Of a DNA stretch of 64,000 bases, positions 45,616 through 58,022 are shown in pieces. The position numbers were made by a program, and so were the translations under genes. Under the pieces are notes generated by a model. The model made no database searches. It worked only from the letters and a program-made list of their open reading frames with translations, and was not told the DNA's origin. Numbering within the stretch: position 1 is the first letter of the stretch; every line of letters starts with the position of its first letter. The DNA comes from Kingdonia uniflora (lineage: Eukaryota; Streptophyta; Magnoliopsida; Ranunculales; Circaeasteraceae), in assembly GCA_014058105.1 (NCBI GenBank), contig JACGCM010000465.1, positions 186,001 through 250,000 of the forward strand, read 5' to 3'.

Positions 45616-46889
45616 ATGGTTCTTCGCGCATGTGCGTTGATAATCGAGCTATTAACAAAATCACGGTACGTTATCGTTTTCCGATTCCTCGCCTTGATGA
45701 TATGTTGGATATGCTCTCCGGTTAAAAAATCTTCTCTAAAATTGATCTCAAAAGCGGTTATCACCAAATTCGATTTTGTCCCTGAGATGAATGGGAAACG
45801 GCTTTCAAAACTAAAGAAGGATTACATGAATGACTTGTTATGCCATTTGGTTTGTCTAATGCTCCTAGTACGTTTATGAGGCTTATGAATGAGGTTTTAA
45901 AGACTTTCTTGAACAAGTTTGCCATCATTTATTTTGACGATATTCTCATTTATAATAAAGATGGGAAGGAGCATCTTCACCATATTCGACAAGTATTTCA
46001 AGCACTCCAAGGTACCTCTCTCCAAATTCAACTCAAGAAGTGTACATTTATGCAAGCTAAACTTATTTTCTTGGGGTTTGTCATTTCTGCCGATGGTATT
46101 TATGTTGACAAAAACAAAGTCAAAGCTATTCGTGAGTGGCCTACTCCGAAAACTATTTTTGGTGTTCAATTTTTTCATGGCTTGGTATCTTTTTATCGTT
46201 GTTTTGTGAGAAATTTTTCTACTATAGCGGCCCCTCTTACCGATTGTTTAAAGCAATCTCACCTTACTTGGAGTCCTGAAGCCGAACAAAGTTTTGCCTT
46301 ACTCAAAGAAAAACTATCTTCGGCACCGGTTCTTATTATGCTCGATTTCGCAAAACTATTTGAGGTGGATTGTGATGCCTCCTCCCGTGGTATAGGTGCC
46401 ATTTTTACTCAAGAAGGAAGACCAATTGCGTATTATAGTGAAAAGCTATGTGAAGCTCGTCGTACTTGGACTACTTATGAGTTGGAATTTTATTCGGTTG
46501 TACAAGCTCTTAAGCATTAGAAATTTTATTTGCTTCAAAAGGAATTTCTATTATATACCGATCATGAAGCCCTCAAGTACATCCAAAGTAATACCAATAT
46601 TAATCGAATGAATGCTCATTGGATCGCCGAGATTCAGCAATTTAATTTCTCTATCAAGCACAAACCGGGGAAGCAAAATAAAATTTTTGATGCCTTGAAT
46701 CGACGTGCATCCCTTCTTGTTACCGTTCGTACATCTATCATTGCTTTTGATTATCTTAAAGAACTCTATGTCAATGATGCGGATTTTTCGGAGATGTGGG
46801 AAAAATGTTACAATAATCGAGGAGGTACGTCCGACTTTCTTCTTCATGATGGTTTTATTTTTCATGGTACTCGTCTTTGTATTCCCTAA
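45616..46889 (+). pseudogene. Ty3 reverse transcriptase and RNase H
   Basis: After a shift, 45840-46520 reads '[20 protein letters not shown]' and the catalytic 'YFDDILIY', then '[11 protein letters not shown]' and the RNase H start '[16 protein letters not shown]'. A TAG (46518-46520) interrupts it, and 46530-46889 continues with 'LYTDHEALKYI', 'W...IQQFNFSIKHKPGKQN' and 'DALNR'. Stops at 45723, 46518 and 46888 make it inactive. Confidence 0.88.
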
Positions 46890-47898
46890 GGTTCTTTACG
46901 AGAGTACGTTATTAAAGAGCTACATGGAGGAGATCTTGGTGGATATTTAAGTCGTGATAAAACAATTGTTTTGGTAGAAGAATGATATTTTTGACCTTCT
47001 TTAAAGAAAGATGTTGTGGACTTTATTCATAAATGTTTTGTATGACAGCAAGCTAATGGTCGTGCTCAAAATACGGGCCTCTACACCCCTCTTTCGGGTC
47101 CTGAATCACCTTGGACCGATATTTCTATGGATTTTGTATTGGGACTCCCTCAGACTCAAAGAGGAGTTGATTCAATTTTTGTGGTAGTCGATTGCTACTC
47201 AAAGATGGCACACTTCATCCCTTGTAAAGAAAACTCATGATGCGGTCCAAATCACAAATTTATTCTTCCGAGAAATTATACGCCTTCATGGTGTTCCACA
47301 ATCTATTACTTCCGATCGCGATAGTAAATTTTTAAGCTATTTTTGGCAAACTCTTTGGCGACGCTTGGATACATCTTTAAACTTTAGTAGTACCGCTTAC
47401 CCGCAAACCGATGGTCAAACAGAAGTAGTTAATCATACTTTGGGAAATTTACTTCGTGTTTTATCCGGTGCAAAGCCAAGGCAATGGGATTTATGTATTT
47501 CTTATCTGTAGTTCGCCTATAATGCTACTAAGAGTAGAACTACTGGATTTTCTCCTTTACGGATTGTTTATTCCATGGTTCCTAAGCTCCCCCTCGATCT
47601 TGTAGATCTTCGTAAAGTTCCGGGTATGAATTCATTGCCTAATGATTTCCTTGATCAAGTTGCCAAAATTCATGAGATGGCTACAAAAAATATTGAAGCT
47701 TCAAATGCCAAGTACACAACTTCGGCCGATGCACATCGGCATGTTCAAACTTTTAAAGTTGGTGATCTTGTCATGGCCAATTTGAAAAAGGAACGTTTTC
47801 CGGTTGGCACTTACAATAAATTGAAGATGAAAAAGATTGGGCCATGTGAAGTGCTTAAGAAGATTAGCGAAAATGCATACGTCATTTCCTTACCCTAA
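46890..47898 (+). pseudogene. Ty3 integrase, interrupted
   Basis: '[12 protein letters not shown]' is part of the zinc-binding region; '[16 protein letters not shown]' and '[15 protein letters not shown]' carry the first catalytic Asp. The core continues with 'ITSDRDSKF' (second Asp) and '[13 protein letters not shown]' (Glu), then after a TAG (47509-47511) the C-terminal part 47575-47898. Several frame changes are needed. Confidence 0.82.
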
Positions 47899-48014
47899 GG
47901 TTACAACATCTCGCCTACATTCAATGTGGTGGACCTTTCTTCTTATTATGGTGACACGCATGATTCTCTTCCTTTTGAGAACTCGTGGAATAGTTCTTTT
48001 CCACAACAGAAGCA

Positions 48015-48368
48015 TGATGCAGGGCCTTTAAATGATTAAGCCCAAAGGCTTGGGTGATTTTAATCTCATTAGGTTTAATTTTCTTTCTAGTTTTATTTGT
48101 TTCTAGATTAAGCTTATGTCTGAATAATATGATTCTTCTAATATGGGAATCCTCTTGCTCTATATTTCATTTGTTTCTAGATTAAGCTTATGTCTAAATA
48201 ATAGGATCCTTTTAATATGAGAATCTTCTTGCTCTATTATAAATAGGCATGTAATAGTTGAGAGATGCATTCAACCAAGATCAATAAAATTTCTCTATTT
48301 ATTATTTATTCCTTGCAATCTCTTTTATTTTCTCGATTTAAATCGCTTCTGCTACGTGTTCTCTATTA
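48015..48368 (+). repeat. 3' LTR of the nested Ty3 element, with internal duplication
   Basis: 354 bp. A 74-bp unit starting ATTTGTTTCTAG is duplicated (48095-48168 and 48169 onward), which exactly accounts for its extra length over the 5' LTR. Confidence 0.9.
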
Positions 48369-48694
48369 TAATGTCTCTTTGACATATGTCGCCACTCATC
48401 CGATTATCGGTCATGCTCAATGAGCAGATAGATCCATAGGTGGGTTATATATAGTAGATCAACTATCATACATATAATTTAACTACTTCTCAAGCAATAA
48501 ATTTGAATAATCACAATTTAGAACAAATTAAAAATCTCATGTATGTCACGAGCACTTTATTAATAAATAAATGATATGTTCCCAACAAAATCAAAAATAC
48601 CGGCAAAAAGAGTAAATCAAGTTTGTACTAGAAAATAATTTACTAGTGCTCTCTCTAATGTGACATCCCATGTCTACTGGAGAATCATTATGGA

Positions 48695-49504
48695 TTACTC
48701 CGTATGTTGATCCAAGCCGACAACTATATCGCGGAAGAAGTCTGACGCTGCAAACTCCATAGGGGCAGAGTTAATGTTAATAACTGCATAGTGGGTCTGG
48801 ACTCTGTTATCTGTAGCCACCTGTGGTGTATGGCATTCCCATACCCAGTGTCTTGTGCCACCGCAGTTAAAGTAAGTAGATCCATGATCTGTCTTCTTCT
48901 CCTTCTTCATATTGCCTGGAGTCCTGAATTTCTTAAATCATTTACCTCTCCTAGGGCTAAAGGGTTGTTTCCCCAAAATTAAACATTGTGTGATACAGGC
49001 AGGGACGCACTCCCAGAAGGCCGCATAATATGATTCTTTATCAGAAGTTCATCGCTCTTCTCAGAAAGGAGCAGTGCCTTAATTAAGACTTCATGAGTGG
49101 TCATGTTCTCCCGCCGATATTGCCTCTAAAGCACAATATTACTAGCATGGAATGTTGAGATTCTTCTCTACCATTTCAGCATCAGTGACTTTCCTCTCTC
49201 ACAGCTCAAGTGTATAAGTAATTTTATGGACTGCTGAGTTATAATCAACGACCTTCCTAAAATTTTGGAACCTAAGGTTGTTCTATTGGTGCATCGCCTT
49301 TAGGAGCATAATGGTCTTTTGCTGACCATAATGCCCATTTATACTTGCCCATAAGTCAGCTGGCTCAATCTTGTTGAGGTATTCAGTCTTCAGGTTATCC
49401 TGAATATGATGATGGAGGATGAACAAAGCCATTGCTTTGTTCATGAGATCTTCCTTGTTACCAATGATGATGGTCTTCTGCAGACCGAGAGACTTTAAGA
49501 ACAA
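48695..49504 (-). pseudogene. Copia gag remnants with zinc knuckle
   Basis: 49504-49283 reads 'ALFILHHHIQDNLKTEYLNKIEPADLWASINGHYGQQKTI', the UBN2 gag core. Below it, interrupted, come 'VVDYNSAVHKIT' and 'QYRRENM..HEVLIKALLLSEKSDELLIKNH'. 48910-48695 has the knuckle region 'CGGTRHWVWECHTPQ' with the first Cys replaced. Order confirms minus orientation. Confidence 0.75.
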
Positions 49505-50873
49505 GTCGGTATCAATACACTAAGTAAGGTAATTGGCTCCAATGAGCAGCAATGGTAAAAATTTAACATTTTTGAGTTTTGTAGACATCCGTTTATGCAA
49601 AATATAGATTATAATCAGTGACAATTCTTGATAAACATATCAAATGCATTAAAGACAGATCATAGTACTTAGAATAACGAGAAATAAATTATTTCTAATC
49701 ATATTATAGTTGAACCCTATTCATATTCTAAAACTCATAATTTTTTTTTCTAATAATTAAATCCCATATTTTATAAGTCAATTCCCAATTGATCTCTAAT
49801 TATTTGTCATTGACATTCTGATTTAGATATGACTCATAGTCGTATTCTAAATTATTATTGGTTTTGTATTATCTTTGATCTCCAGATCATGATAATTAGT
49901 ATCCTGCGGGCATACCGTTAATATCTTATTGGCTATCGTAAGATACTTAAATCGGTATTAATCCATTTGTTTATATCCTATATAATTGAGTCAACTTTCC
50001 TATACAAGACACCTATTCCCAAACAAAATTAAAAAATATTTTTCATAAAAAATTTAAAAATGGGTCCCCTACGGGGTAGGTCCAGTCAATAGGAATTTTT
50101 CAAAAAAAAATAGACTCAATTTGACCAAGAAATGGGCTTTTTATAGCCGTTTCAGTGTCTGAATCAGTCATGGACTGGTCTGACTCAGTTTGGACCAGTT
50201 TGACCCAGTCAGTAGTTTGTATGCGTGTCCCACACGTGCCCCACGTGTCTGTCATATGTCACGCTGGTCACCGGTCTGATGATCGTCTGGTGGTCGGTCC
50301 GGTGACCCTCTGGTGGCCAGTATGGCGATAGTCTGATAACTTCCACGTGTCACACATACCAAGTGTGCCATATGTACTACGCACGACATCAGCAATGGAT
50401 AATGGTGAATTTATCAATATATAAATATAAAATAATAACAGATAATTAATAATAATAATATTTTATTTGCTGACGTCATCATGACCTAAAATCGCCGATT
50501 TTTTGTCGTGAAACTGCCTAGTTTCAACTTGAGTTTCTCAGTGATTTGGACATCTCCCTGGGCGTGTTATATGTCGTTGGAAAGATCTTGGGATAGGCTT
50601 TCTAACCAAAGTGGTCTCGCCTCTATTCAATGTCCACAAAGAAAGTAATTTTAGTTTAAAAGCAGCCTTATTTTTATGGTAAAAAAATACCAAAAATGGC
50701 AATTTTTAATCCGAAAAAAATTGTAAAAATTGCTACTAAATAATATTTAGATATCACAAGGCATTGATAAGATAAAAATTTGAATCTAAATTTATAAATC
50801 TGTAAAATATCTCTCTGATCGCCTGATTTCCCTTATAACACTAATTTTTCTCTCTTCTTACATGTTGGTAACA
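49505..50873. other. Copia 5' leader region or unrelated filler
   Basis: Between gag and the 5' LTR of the old copia element. It holds a patch of short GTGGTC/GGTCCGGTG repeats near 50260-50330 but no readable coding sequence. Confidence 0.35.
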
Positions 50874-51121
50874 TGTTGAGTAATATAATAATATAGAAGA
50901 TTAACAGTTCTACATTTGGAGAGTAATTAAGAGAAATAGATTTCTTATTAATATATGGAGAGCTGTTCATAATGCATTAGTAGATAACCCTAATGAATAG
51001 GTTACCAAACCTACTCAAACTCTCCCCATAACCCTAAAGGGCATGTGAGCTTGTTAGAAGTCCTATAGGACACCCCAACCCAGTTGGGTTCCTAACTTGG
51101 GCTTGGAACCGACTCCTAACA
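50874..51121 (-). repeat. 5' LTR of the old copia element
   Basis: Partner of 39304-39537. Begins TGTTAGGAGT in element orientation. Confidence 0.7.
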
Positions 51122-52200
51122 TCATCTATGTTACTTGAAAGTGAAGCGAGAACAAGGAAAACATGCAACGTCCAATTTTTATTATACATAATTTGGGAAA
51201 CGGTAAACGCATAGAAAATAAAATAGGACTGATGAGAAAACTCTATTGACCAAAATCTAATACATGTATCTTATATTTCACAATAAAAAATAATACATTT
51301 AAGTGTTGTCTCAACTCCCATGTAACACCCAGAGGTTGCCTTATTCTCATTGAGCATTCATTAAAATTACTCCAAGTACACTTAATTGGTTAAATCCCTG
51401 ACTCGAGAAGAATTTTACTTCCAAAGGAAATCAATTCCAAAGAGTAGTATTATCACCTCAATCGTTCATTTAATTGTCATTACTAATATTGGTTTGATGC
51501 TTTTGGGATTACATCCGCATGAAAGGTGATCTTTCTGTTGCTAACGGCCACTCCGTAGTCTATACTTTTAACTGTAACTACGCCTTCTTGGTATTGCTTT
51601 CATTAGCACATCCTTTCCCGACAACACTTTTCTTCAATATAATTTCAGCACAATGCAAAATTCTTTTGCACTCCTACTGAGGTAAATGCTGAGGTAGATC
51701 TAGTTTTCTAGGACACATTTCCTTAAAAGTTAAAGAAGAATCAACGAAAAGACGCCACCAGCTATAAAAGAAATGCCAAAAATTCATAACATGTGTAATA
51801 GGAAGGGGAATACACATTTAAACCACCAGTATTGATAGTTTAGATGATCGCGCCAATAGAACATCTTATGCAAGTAATATACGATTTTGATACATTGAAA
51901 AAAATAAAAAGGGGAATACAACTTACATTTAAATTTGATATCCATGTAAAGAAGAGCTCCTCTGCATCAGTTCTTATCTTGAGCCCGACATATTTATAAC
52001 CCAATTGAAGCTTTTGAAGCAATCATGAAAAAAAAACCAAGCAACAATTAAGTAGATGTAGAAGTTCTCAGTAAATCGCAATAGAATATGGTTGGTTTTA
52101 TTACATAATGATATGTTACCAACAGTTTGAATTTGATGAGTTTGTTATTGTACTTTATGCTACTCATGATGATATCTAAATGACTATATGAAGAGAACAT
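51122..52200. other. Intergenic, nothing recognised
   Basis: AT-rich; no frame with family resemblance. Confidence 0.4.
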
Positions 52201-52213
52201 AAGGGCGATTTTG

Positions 52214-52653
52214 ACTTAAGTCCTGATGATTATATGGATATTAGATTTAAGTCCCAATGTTTATCAAAAAAACAATGTTAGTCCTAGTTTTGTAGTATTT
52301 AACCCGGGTCAAATCTGGTTGTTGTTTCACAATGACTGAAATACCCTTCTCTTCAACATGTGCAAATCACGTGAGCTACTATTGTTTTTTTAAAAATTGA
52401 CATGTGTTGTGGATCGTTCGATTGCTACAAGATAAGTATCTCGAGGCTGTGGTTTTTATTTGAATTTTTTTCTTTTTATAATTTATATTCATAAAGGGAA
52501 AAATTGTCTTTAATATTTGTTGATTTGGATCAACTGGCTCAAAATACAGTCAATTACAGTTGATCCAGGTTAAACTGCAAAACCAGGACTAACATTGTTT
52601 TTTTGGCAAACATCGGGACTTTAAGTCAAATATCCATATAAACATTAGCTTAA
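52214..52653. mobile_element. MITE-like element with about 115-bp inverted repeats
   Basis: Sequence 52214-52330 pairs with the reverse complement of about 52540-52653, including AACAATGTTAGTCCT, TTATATGGATATT and AAGTCCC strings. About 200 bp lie between. No coding capacity. The long arms recall Mutator-like or foldback MITEs; target-site duplication not established. Confidence 0.6.
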
Positions 52654-52801
52654 ATATAAAAAAACCAAACATAATTTGAACATTTGTTATGCACAGTTAC
52701 TATTTGGAACCTTTGTTATGTATACACTTACTATTTTGAGAATATATATCATGCCTATGGATGTGAATAAGGTTTTTCTGCAACACATTGGGTATTATAT
52801 G

Positions 52802-55245
52802 TTGGAGTGTATGTGTATCATGTAGAAATAAATAAGAGGAGAAAGTTTATTTACTCTTTTGTTGATTATAGATTATAACCTAGCCTTCTTTATATAATAA
52901 AGGCTCTCTAGACTACTTTTACTCCTACCCAATGTGGGACTAAAGTAGATATGTGTAGTTACACACATGCACTCCAACACTCCCCCTCACGTTGATATGA
53001 ACATGATATGTTTGTATCAAGGTCGATAACAATAAGAAAGCAAAATAGATAATCACTCATGAAAATATAATCACTCCCTCACTAATAATGAATTAAAGCT
53101 CAACCTAAAGCTGATAAAACTTATGTCAGACCATTATTTTATAGCAGTAGAATACTTCAAAGCTTCGCATATCCTTTATAAAATCGGCGGCTTTCCAACT
53201 TGCCATTTTTCCCACACGTACTAGTGAACTAGGCGGAAAAGAAATAAAATAATTACTAGAGGAAAAGAGAAAATCACTCTAGGAAATAAAAATCTCTCAA
53301 GAAGTGATGAAGCCATCGAGGAAAATAAATATCTCAGGATCGTGGTGGAAGGTAATTAACACCTTCATCCAATCCAAATAGAGAAATCACATCTCGTGAC
53401 AGGTAAAAAAAATCACTTTTCACGAAAAACAAGAGATAATCAAGTTCATAATAGATATAGAGAGATAGAGGTTAACTAGTCAATTAGGTCAAACTAAGCT
53501 GATGGGGGAAACGAAAGCATAAAAACAAAATAATGTTAGGTCGACTTCAAGCGGCATGGCCGCCATTGTAAAACGAAATAACGTTAAGATTTTGCTAAAT
53601 AAGAAGTAAACCTATAAAAATCTAAAAGCTAGAAAGATTGGGAAAAAAACTACATACTTTGGGTATCCGACGATGACAAAGGTTGTCGCCAGCGAAAGCA
53701 TAAAACCCAAGATCCCCGGCGGAAGCGTAAAACCCAAGATCGCCGACGGAAGCGTAAAACTTTTAAACATACAATTTCTCCCAGTTGTTCATTGGTGATG
53801 ATTATTTTGAAAGTCCTTGCGACAAAATTCTTGGTGAATCTCTATCATGGTACTTCATCAATTATGGTACAATTTACATCAGATATGTAATTCTAAGTAC
53901 TTGCCTCAACTACGGGTGGTGAAGTTTTGGCGATGATTTGATGCGACAATTCTCTGTGGCATTTCTTCATATTTTGAAGGAACCCTTGAATTTATTAGTG
54001 TTCTTGGTGGTGATCACTAGCTGATATAATATTATGAAGACCCAAATCTCTAGTTGTTCTTGGCTTGTGTTTCTTTTAGGTGTCACCCAAGGAGTGAAGA
54101 CTGAGTTCTTCTTGCTGCAATCTTTGATTTCTAATTTTAGTGGTGAAGCTTCTATATGTCTAATCTCCTCTTAGAGAAGATTAAGCACTTGATTATTTTA
54201 TTTTATTTTTTGTGAAAGGCATTTTCAATTTTAGTTCCCGTCGCAAGATGCGATTTTCTCTCATTGGATCGGATAAATTTGTTAAGTAACCTTCCACCTC
54301 GATCATGAGTTTGTTTCTTTTCTCAAGTGATTTTTCATCTCCTCGAGTATTTCTTTCCTAGAGTGATCCTCTTTTGCTCTAGTGATTATCTTTTGTCTCC
54401 TTCGCCAAATTCACAAACAAGTTACAAAATCAAGATGCGATATTTCCCACTATCTCCTGTCCTGAGATACGATTTTCTCTATTTAGATCGGATGAAGATG
54501 TTATTAGACTAACCATCCGCCTTGGTTATGAGTTTTCTCTCTCTTTGGACCGGATAACAACTACCTTCCACCTCGATCATGAGTTATTGGTTTCGTTCCT
54601 CGAGTAATTTTCTTTTCCTCGAGCGATTCTATCATAGAGTGATTATATTTTCCTCTAGTTATTATTTTTTGATATTTTCTATTGTTTCCTATCGCAAAAT
54701 TTAATTTCTTTCTTTCTATTATTTTCTATTGTTACACGAGTGATCATCTTCCTCAACTGATTCTCTTACCCCTATGTTTCTTCAAGATATCTACATTACC
54801 CTCGAGTGAGAAAAAATGGCAAGTCAGTTGGTGCCGCCGATTTCACAAGTACGTGAGGGAATAATGGGAAGTCGAAATGCCGTCAATTTTACAAGGGATA
54901 TATGAAGCTTTGAAGTGTTCAAGTGCTGCAAAAGAATGGTGTGGCATTTATCAACTTTAAGGGGAGCTTTATTTCTTTATCAATGAGGGAGTGATTGTAT
55001 TATGAAAGACTATTTATTTCTTTTTCTTATATTAATCCACCTTGACATGAACATTATATGTTAGTATCAACGTAAGGGGGAGTGTTGGAGTGTATATGTG
55101 TATTTACACATACTACTTTAGTCCCACATTGGGTACTAGTAGAATTAGCTTAATGATCCTCTACTATATAAAAAGAGGCTATGATGTAATCTAATTAATC
55201 AACTTAAGAGTGAATAAGCATTCTCCTTTTATTTATTTATACATT
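52802..55245. mobile_element. Long near-palindrome from two head-to-head retrotransposon 3' ends
   Basis: The left unit 52802-52979 has TGTTGGAGTG...CACTCCAACA ends like a short LTR, and next to it the minus-strand polypurine GAGGGGGAG. The right unit begins at 55083 with TGTTGGAGTG preceded by AAGGGGGAG. Internal sequence is also inverted: left 52980-53410 pairs with right about 54440-55080, including CCTTGA..ATATCAACGT, ATCACTCCCTCA, CTTCAAAGCTTC, TGGAAGGTA and AATAGAGAAA strings. No coding capacity was found. The class is uncertain. Confidence 0.65.
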
Positions 55246-56001
55246 ATATTCTCCCAATTTTGAATGTAAAATAATGCATAGAGTAGAACCATTTTCTATT
55301 TTGTATAGGCCTACTAGTGGTAGATTATTTTCTACGAAAAGTGGATGAGCCATACAATGTATAGAGTAGAACCATTATTCTCCTTTTATCTTGTAAATTT
55401 TTTTCTTCAATTTTTTGGATAGAAGAACCAATAGTTATCATTAATCAAGCATCAAAGGGTGAATTTTTCGTCAAGATTTGAAAATTCAGGGACTATCGAC
55501 ATGCATTTCTCGATAGAGTTCGGTATAAAAAGTTAATATCTCATTCGAGTATGCCTACTTCAACTTGTATTCATACCAGATTATATTTTCTAGCCGTGTT
55601 CAGCTAGTATAGGATGTGTTATACGCATCATTAGATAACATCAATGACAATAATAGATCAAATGTATAACGCCTTCCCTTTAAAAGAAAATCACTTCACC
55701 GTGAGCAATAAATCCTTCAGACATTATATTAAGGTAAATTACTCTCTAGAGATATGGGCAACTATCCAAAAAATTAAGTTTTTAAAAGAAAAATCAATTG
55801 ATTTACTAATTTCTTATAATTTTTAGGAAAATAAGGACATTTTACTCTCTCAAATCTTTAGGAAAAAAATGTGTTTGCCCCTTAAAACCCCAAAGAAAAT
55901 GTTCGTAAGGAATAAAAACCAAAGAAAAAAAATGTAATATGCAAAATGAACTACTTACACAACATTTGTATACCTATAAGATTTGGGGTTAAATACTAAG
56001 A
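55246..56001. other. Intergenic, nothing recognised
   Basis: AT-rich, short frames only. Confidence 0.4.
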
Positions 56002-56006
56002 TAAAG

Positions 56007-56556
56007 TATTCCACAATACGATTGAGAAGCTTGTGTTAGTGGAGAAATAACGAAGAATACCAATCGGTTTGAAAAAGTAGAGAATTCGATTACTCAAAAC
56101 AAATTAATTACAAGAAGAAAGTCTCTCAAAATCCTAGGTTTCTTCCTCTCTCTTTCAGATTTAACATAGAAAAGAAATAACCTTAGTCCTTTTTATATAC
56201 TAGGAAACTTAAAATACTTAAAGCACGCATCTCGAGGCAAAAACACCCCTCAAAATACAACCGCCTCAAAGAAAAGGCTGAATCGCGCCTCTGTTTGAAC
56301 AAAATAAGTTTCTATTCAAATAAAATAAAGTGTATTCGAATGGACAAAAATCTATTCGAATAAAACACATCAGGCAGAAATCTATTCGAACAGAAATAAT
56401 TATGTTCGAATAAAACCCATCAAGTAGAAATCTATTCGAACATAAATAATTATGTTCGAATAAAACCCATCAGGTTGAAATGTATTCGAACAGAAACAAT
56501 TATGTTTGAATTGAAACTTGAAAACCCCCATGTCTTCGTCAGATCCTCCTGGATCA
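56007..56556 (-). repeat. 3' LTR of the 56-kb Ty3 element
   Basis: Contains a 50-bp tandem repeat (56381-56430, 56431-56480, partial 56481-56515) and seven TTCGAA cores. Confidence 0.9.
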
Positions 56557-56594
56557 TAGCTCTCCGCTATAGAAGCCTTAAGAACCTACTTAAG

Positions 56595-57818
56595 CTAGAA
56601 CTTGAGATGTGGGAATACGGCGATGCCCAATTCATCTAGAAGAGATGCTTCAAACAACTTTAAATGGTTGACATTAATTACCGAATATATCTTCATAAAA
56701 GGTGGCAAATCCAACTGGAATACATTGTCACCAATCTTCTTGAGGATCAAAAATGGACCATAACGGATAGGTTTGAGCTTCTTACCTTCCCCCTTAAGCC
56801 ATTCCTTACCCAAATGCAACCAAACGAGGTCACCCTCATGAAAAGTACACTCAACCCGATACTTGTCGTGGCGAGCCTTATACTTCGCTTGATTCTTCTT
56901 CAACTGAGCTTCAACCACCTCATGAACCTTGCTGATCTTCTCCATGAAACGCTGATCTTTAACCTGCTCATTTTTCTCCTTCCCTGACACCGTCTTGTCG
57001 CCAAGACTAAATGCCAAATCAAAAGGGCTTTGCGGCAAGTACCCCAAGCAAACCTCTAAATGAGACGTCAACGTGGAACCATGAATCGCCCGGTTGAACG
57101 CAAACTGGAGATACGGTAAACTCTCATCCCAAGTCTTAGGACGCTTAGAATGGAATCCCCGTAATAAATGTACCAAAGTGAGATTGACGACTTATGTTTT
57201 CCCGTCTATCTACGGATGAAAAACAGTACTTCTCTTCAACTCAATGTCCATCATCCCCTATAACGATCTCCAGAAATGCCCCAAAAAGTGGTTATCCCTA
57301 TCAAAAATAGTAGAAGAAGGGACCCTGAAATACCTCCAGACGTCTCTGAAAAACAATCGCGCTGCTCCTTCCCCTGTGACCATCTTCTGGAATAGAATAA
57401 GAATAATCATCTTGCTGAATCGATCCACCACCACAAACAAATAGTCATTTTTACGCCTGGTCATAGGCAAACCGCCCATAAAATCTACCGAAATACTCTC
57501 CCAAGGTCGACTAAGAACTGGCAATGGTAATTATAATCCTATCTTCCTATTGGAAGGTTTCGATGTGTTGCAAAGCACACAACCACGAACCACATGGGCA
57601 ACATCCACCTGCATCTTTGGCTCATAAACATAACGACACAAATTAAGAAGAGTCTTCTCAATCCCAAAATGACTTGCCACCCGGGAATAATGAACCTCTC
57701 GAATCCAATACAAATGGTCTTCACCCTCAGGAATACATAGTAGACTACCCCTGTAGATCAAACCATCCTTCAGAACATACTTGCAAGTCTTGCCCTGTAG
57801 TAACTTTTCGTGAATCAC
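56595..57818 (-). pseudogene. Ty3 integrase
   Basis: 57818-57531 has the zinc-binding part ending 'VVRGCVLCNTSKP'. 57524-57258 has 'SISVDFMGGLP', 'VVVDRFSKM' (first catalytic Asp) and 'STIFDRDNHFLGHFW' (second). 57176-56595 has 'DESLPYLQFAFNRAIHGST', the GPF/GPY-like 'RYGPFLILKKIGDNVFQLDLPP' and 'YSVINVNHLK'. Stops at the joints. Confidence 0.85.
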
Positions 57819-58022
57819 ACTAAGCTCCTTGTCGTTACCATGCCTGGAAACGTACCCAGAAGGAACAATAAGCTAGATCTGCATAGCTACCAACAAAGCG
57901 GAAATAGTTGGTAATGGGGGTCGAGATAAAATATCAGCCATCTTGTTGTCCACTCCTTTCTTATACTTGATCAATAAGGTAAACTGTTGAAGGTATGACA
58001 TCCACTTCATATGGCGAGCTTG

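Larger units (their letters stand above)
42912..48368 (+). mobile_element. Ty3/gypsy retrotransposon nested in the copia element
   Basis: LTRs 42912-43191 and 48015-48368 start TGATGCAGG and end CTATTA. Target-site duplication TAATG at 42907-42911 and 48369-48373. The primer-binding site TGGTATCAGA follows the 5' LTR at 43194. Gag, protease, RT, RNase H and integrase read in order on the plus strand but with several stops. The LTRs are alike apart from a 74-bp duplication in the right one, so the insertion is younger than its copia host. Confidence 0.93.
39304..51121 (-). mobile_element. Old Ty1/copia retrotransposon, split by a Ty3 insertion
   Basis: LTR-like direct repeats at 39304-39537 and 50874-51121 share long stretches (for example GAATAGGTTACCAAACCTACT and CCCAACCNAGTTGGGTT). 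The minus-strand polypurine AAGGGGGAG sits just inside the left (3') LTR at about 39538-39546. Coding order on the minus strand from the right: gag (49504-48695), protease, [Ty3 element 42912-48368], integrase region, RT (near 41131-40931), RNase H (near 40142-39756). All frames are heavily broken. No clear target-site duplication was found, in keeping with its age. Confidence 0.75.
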
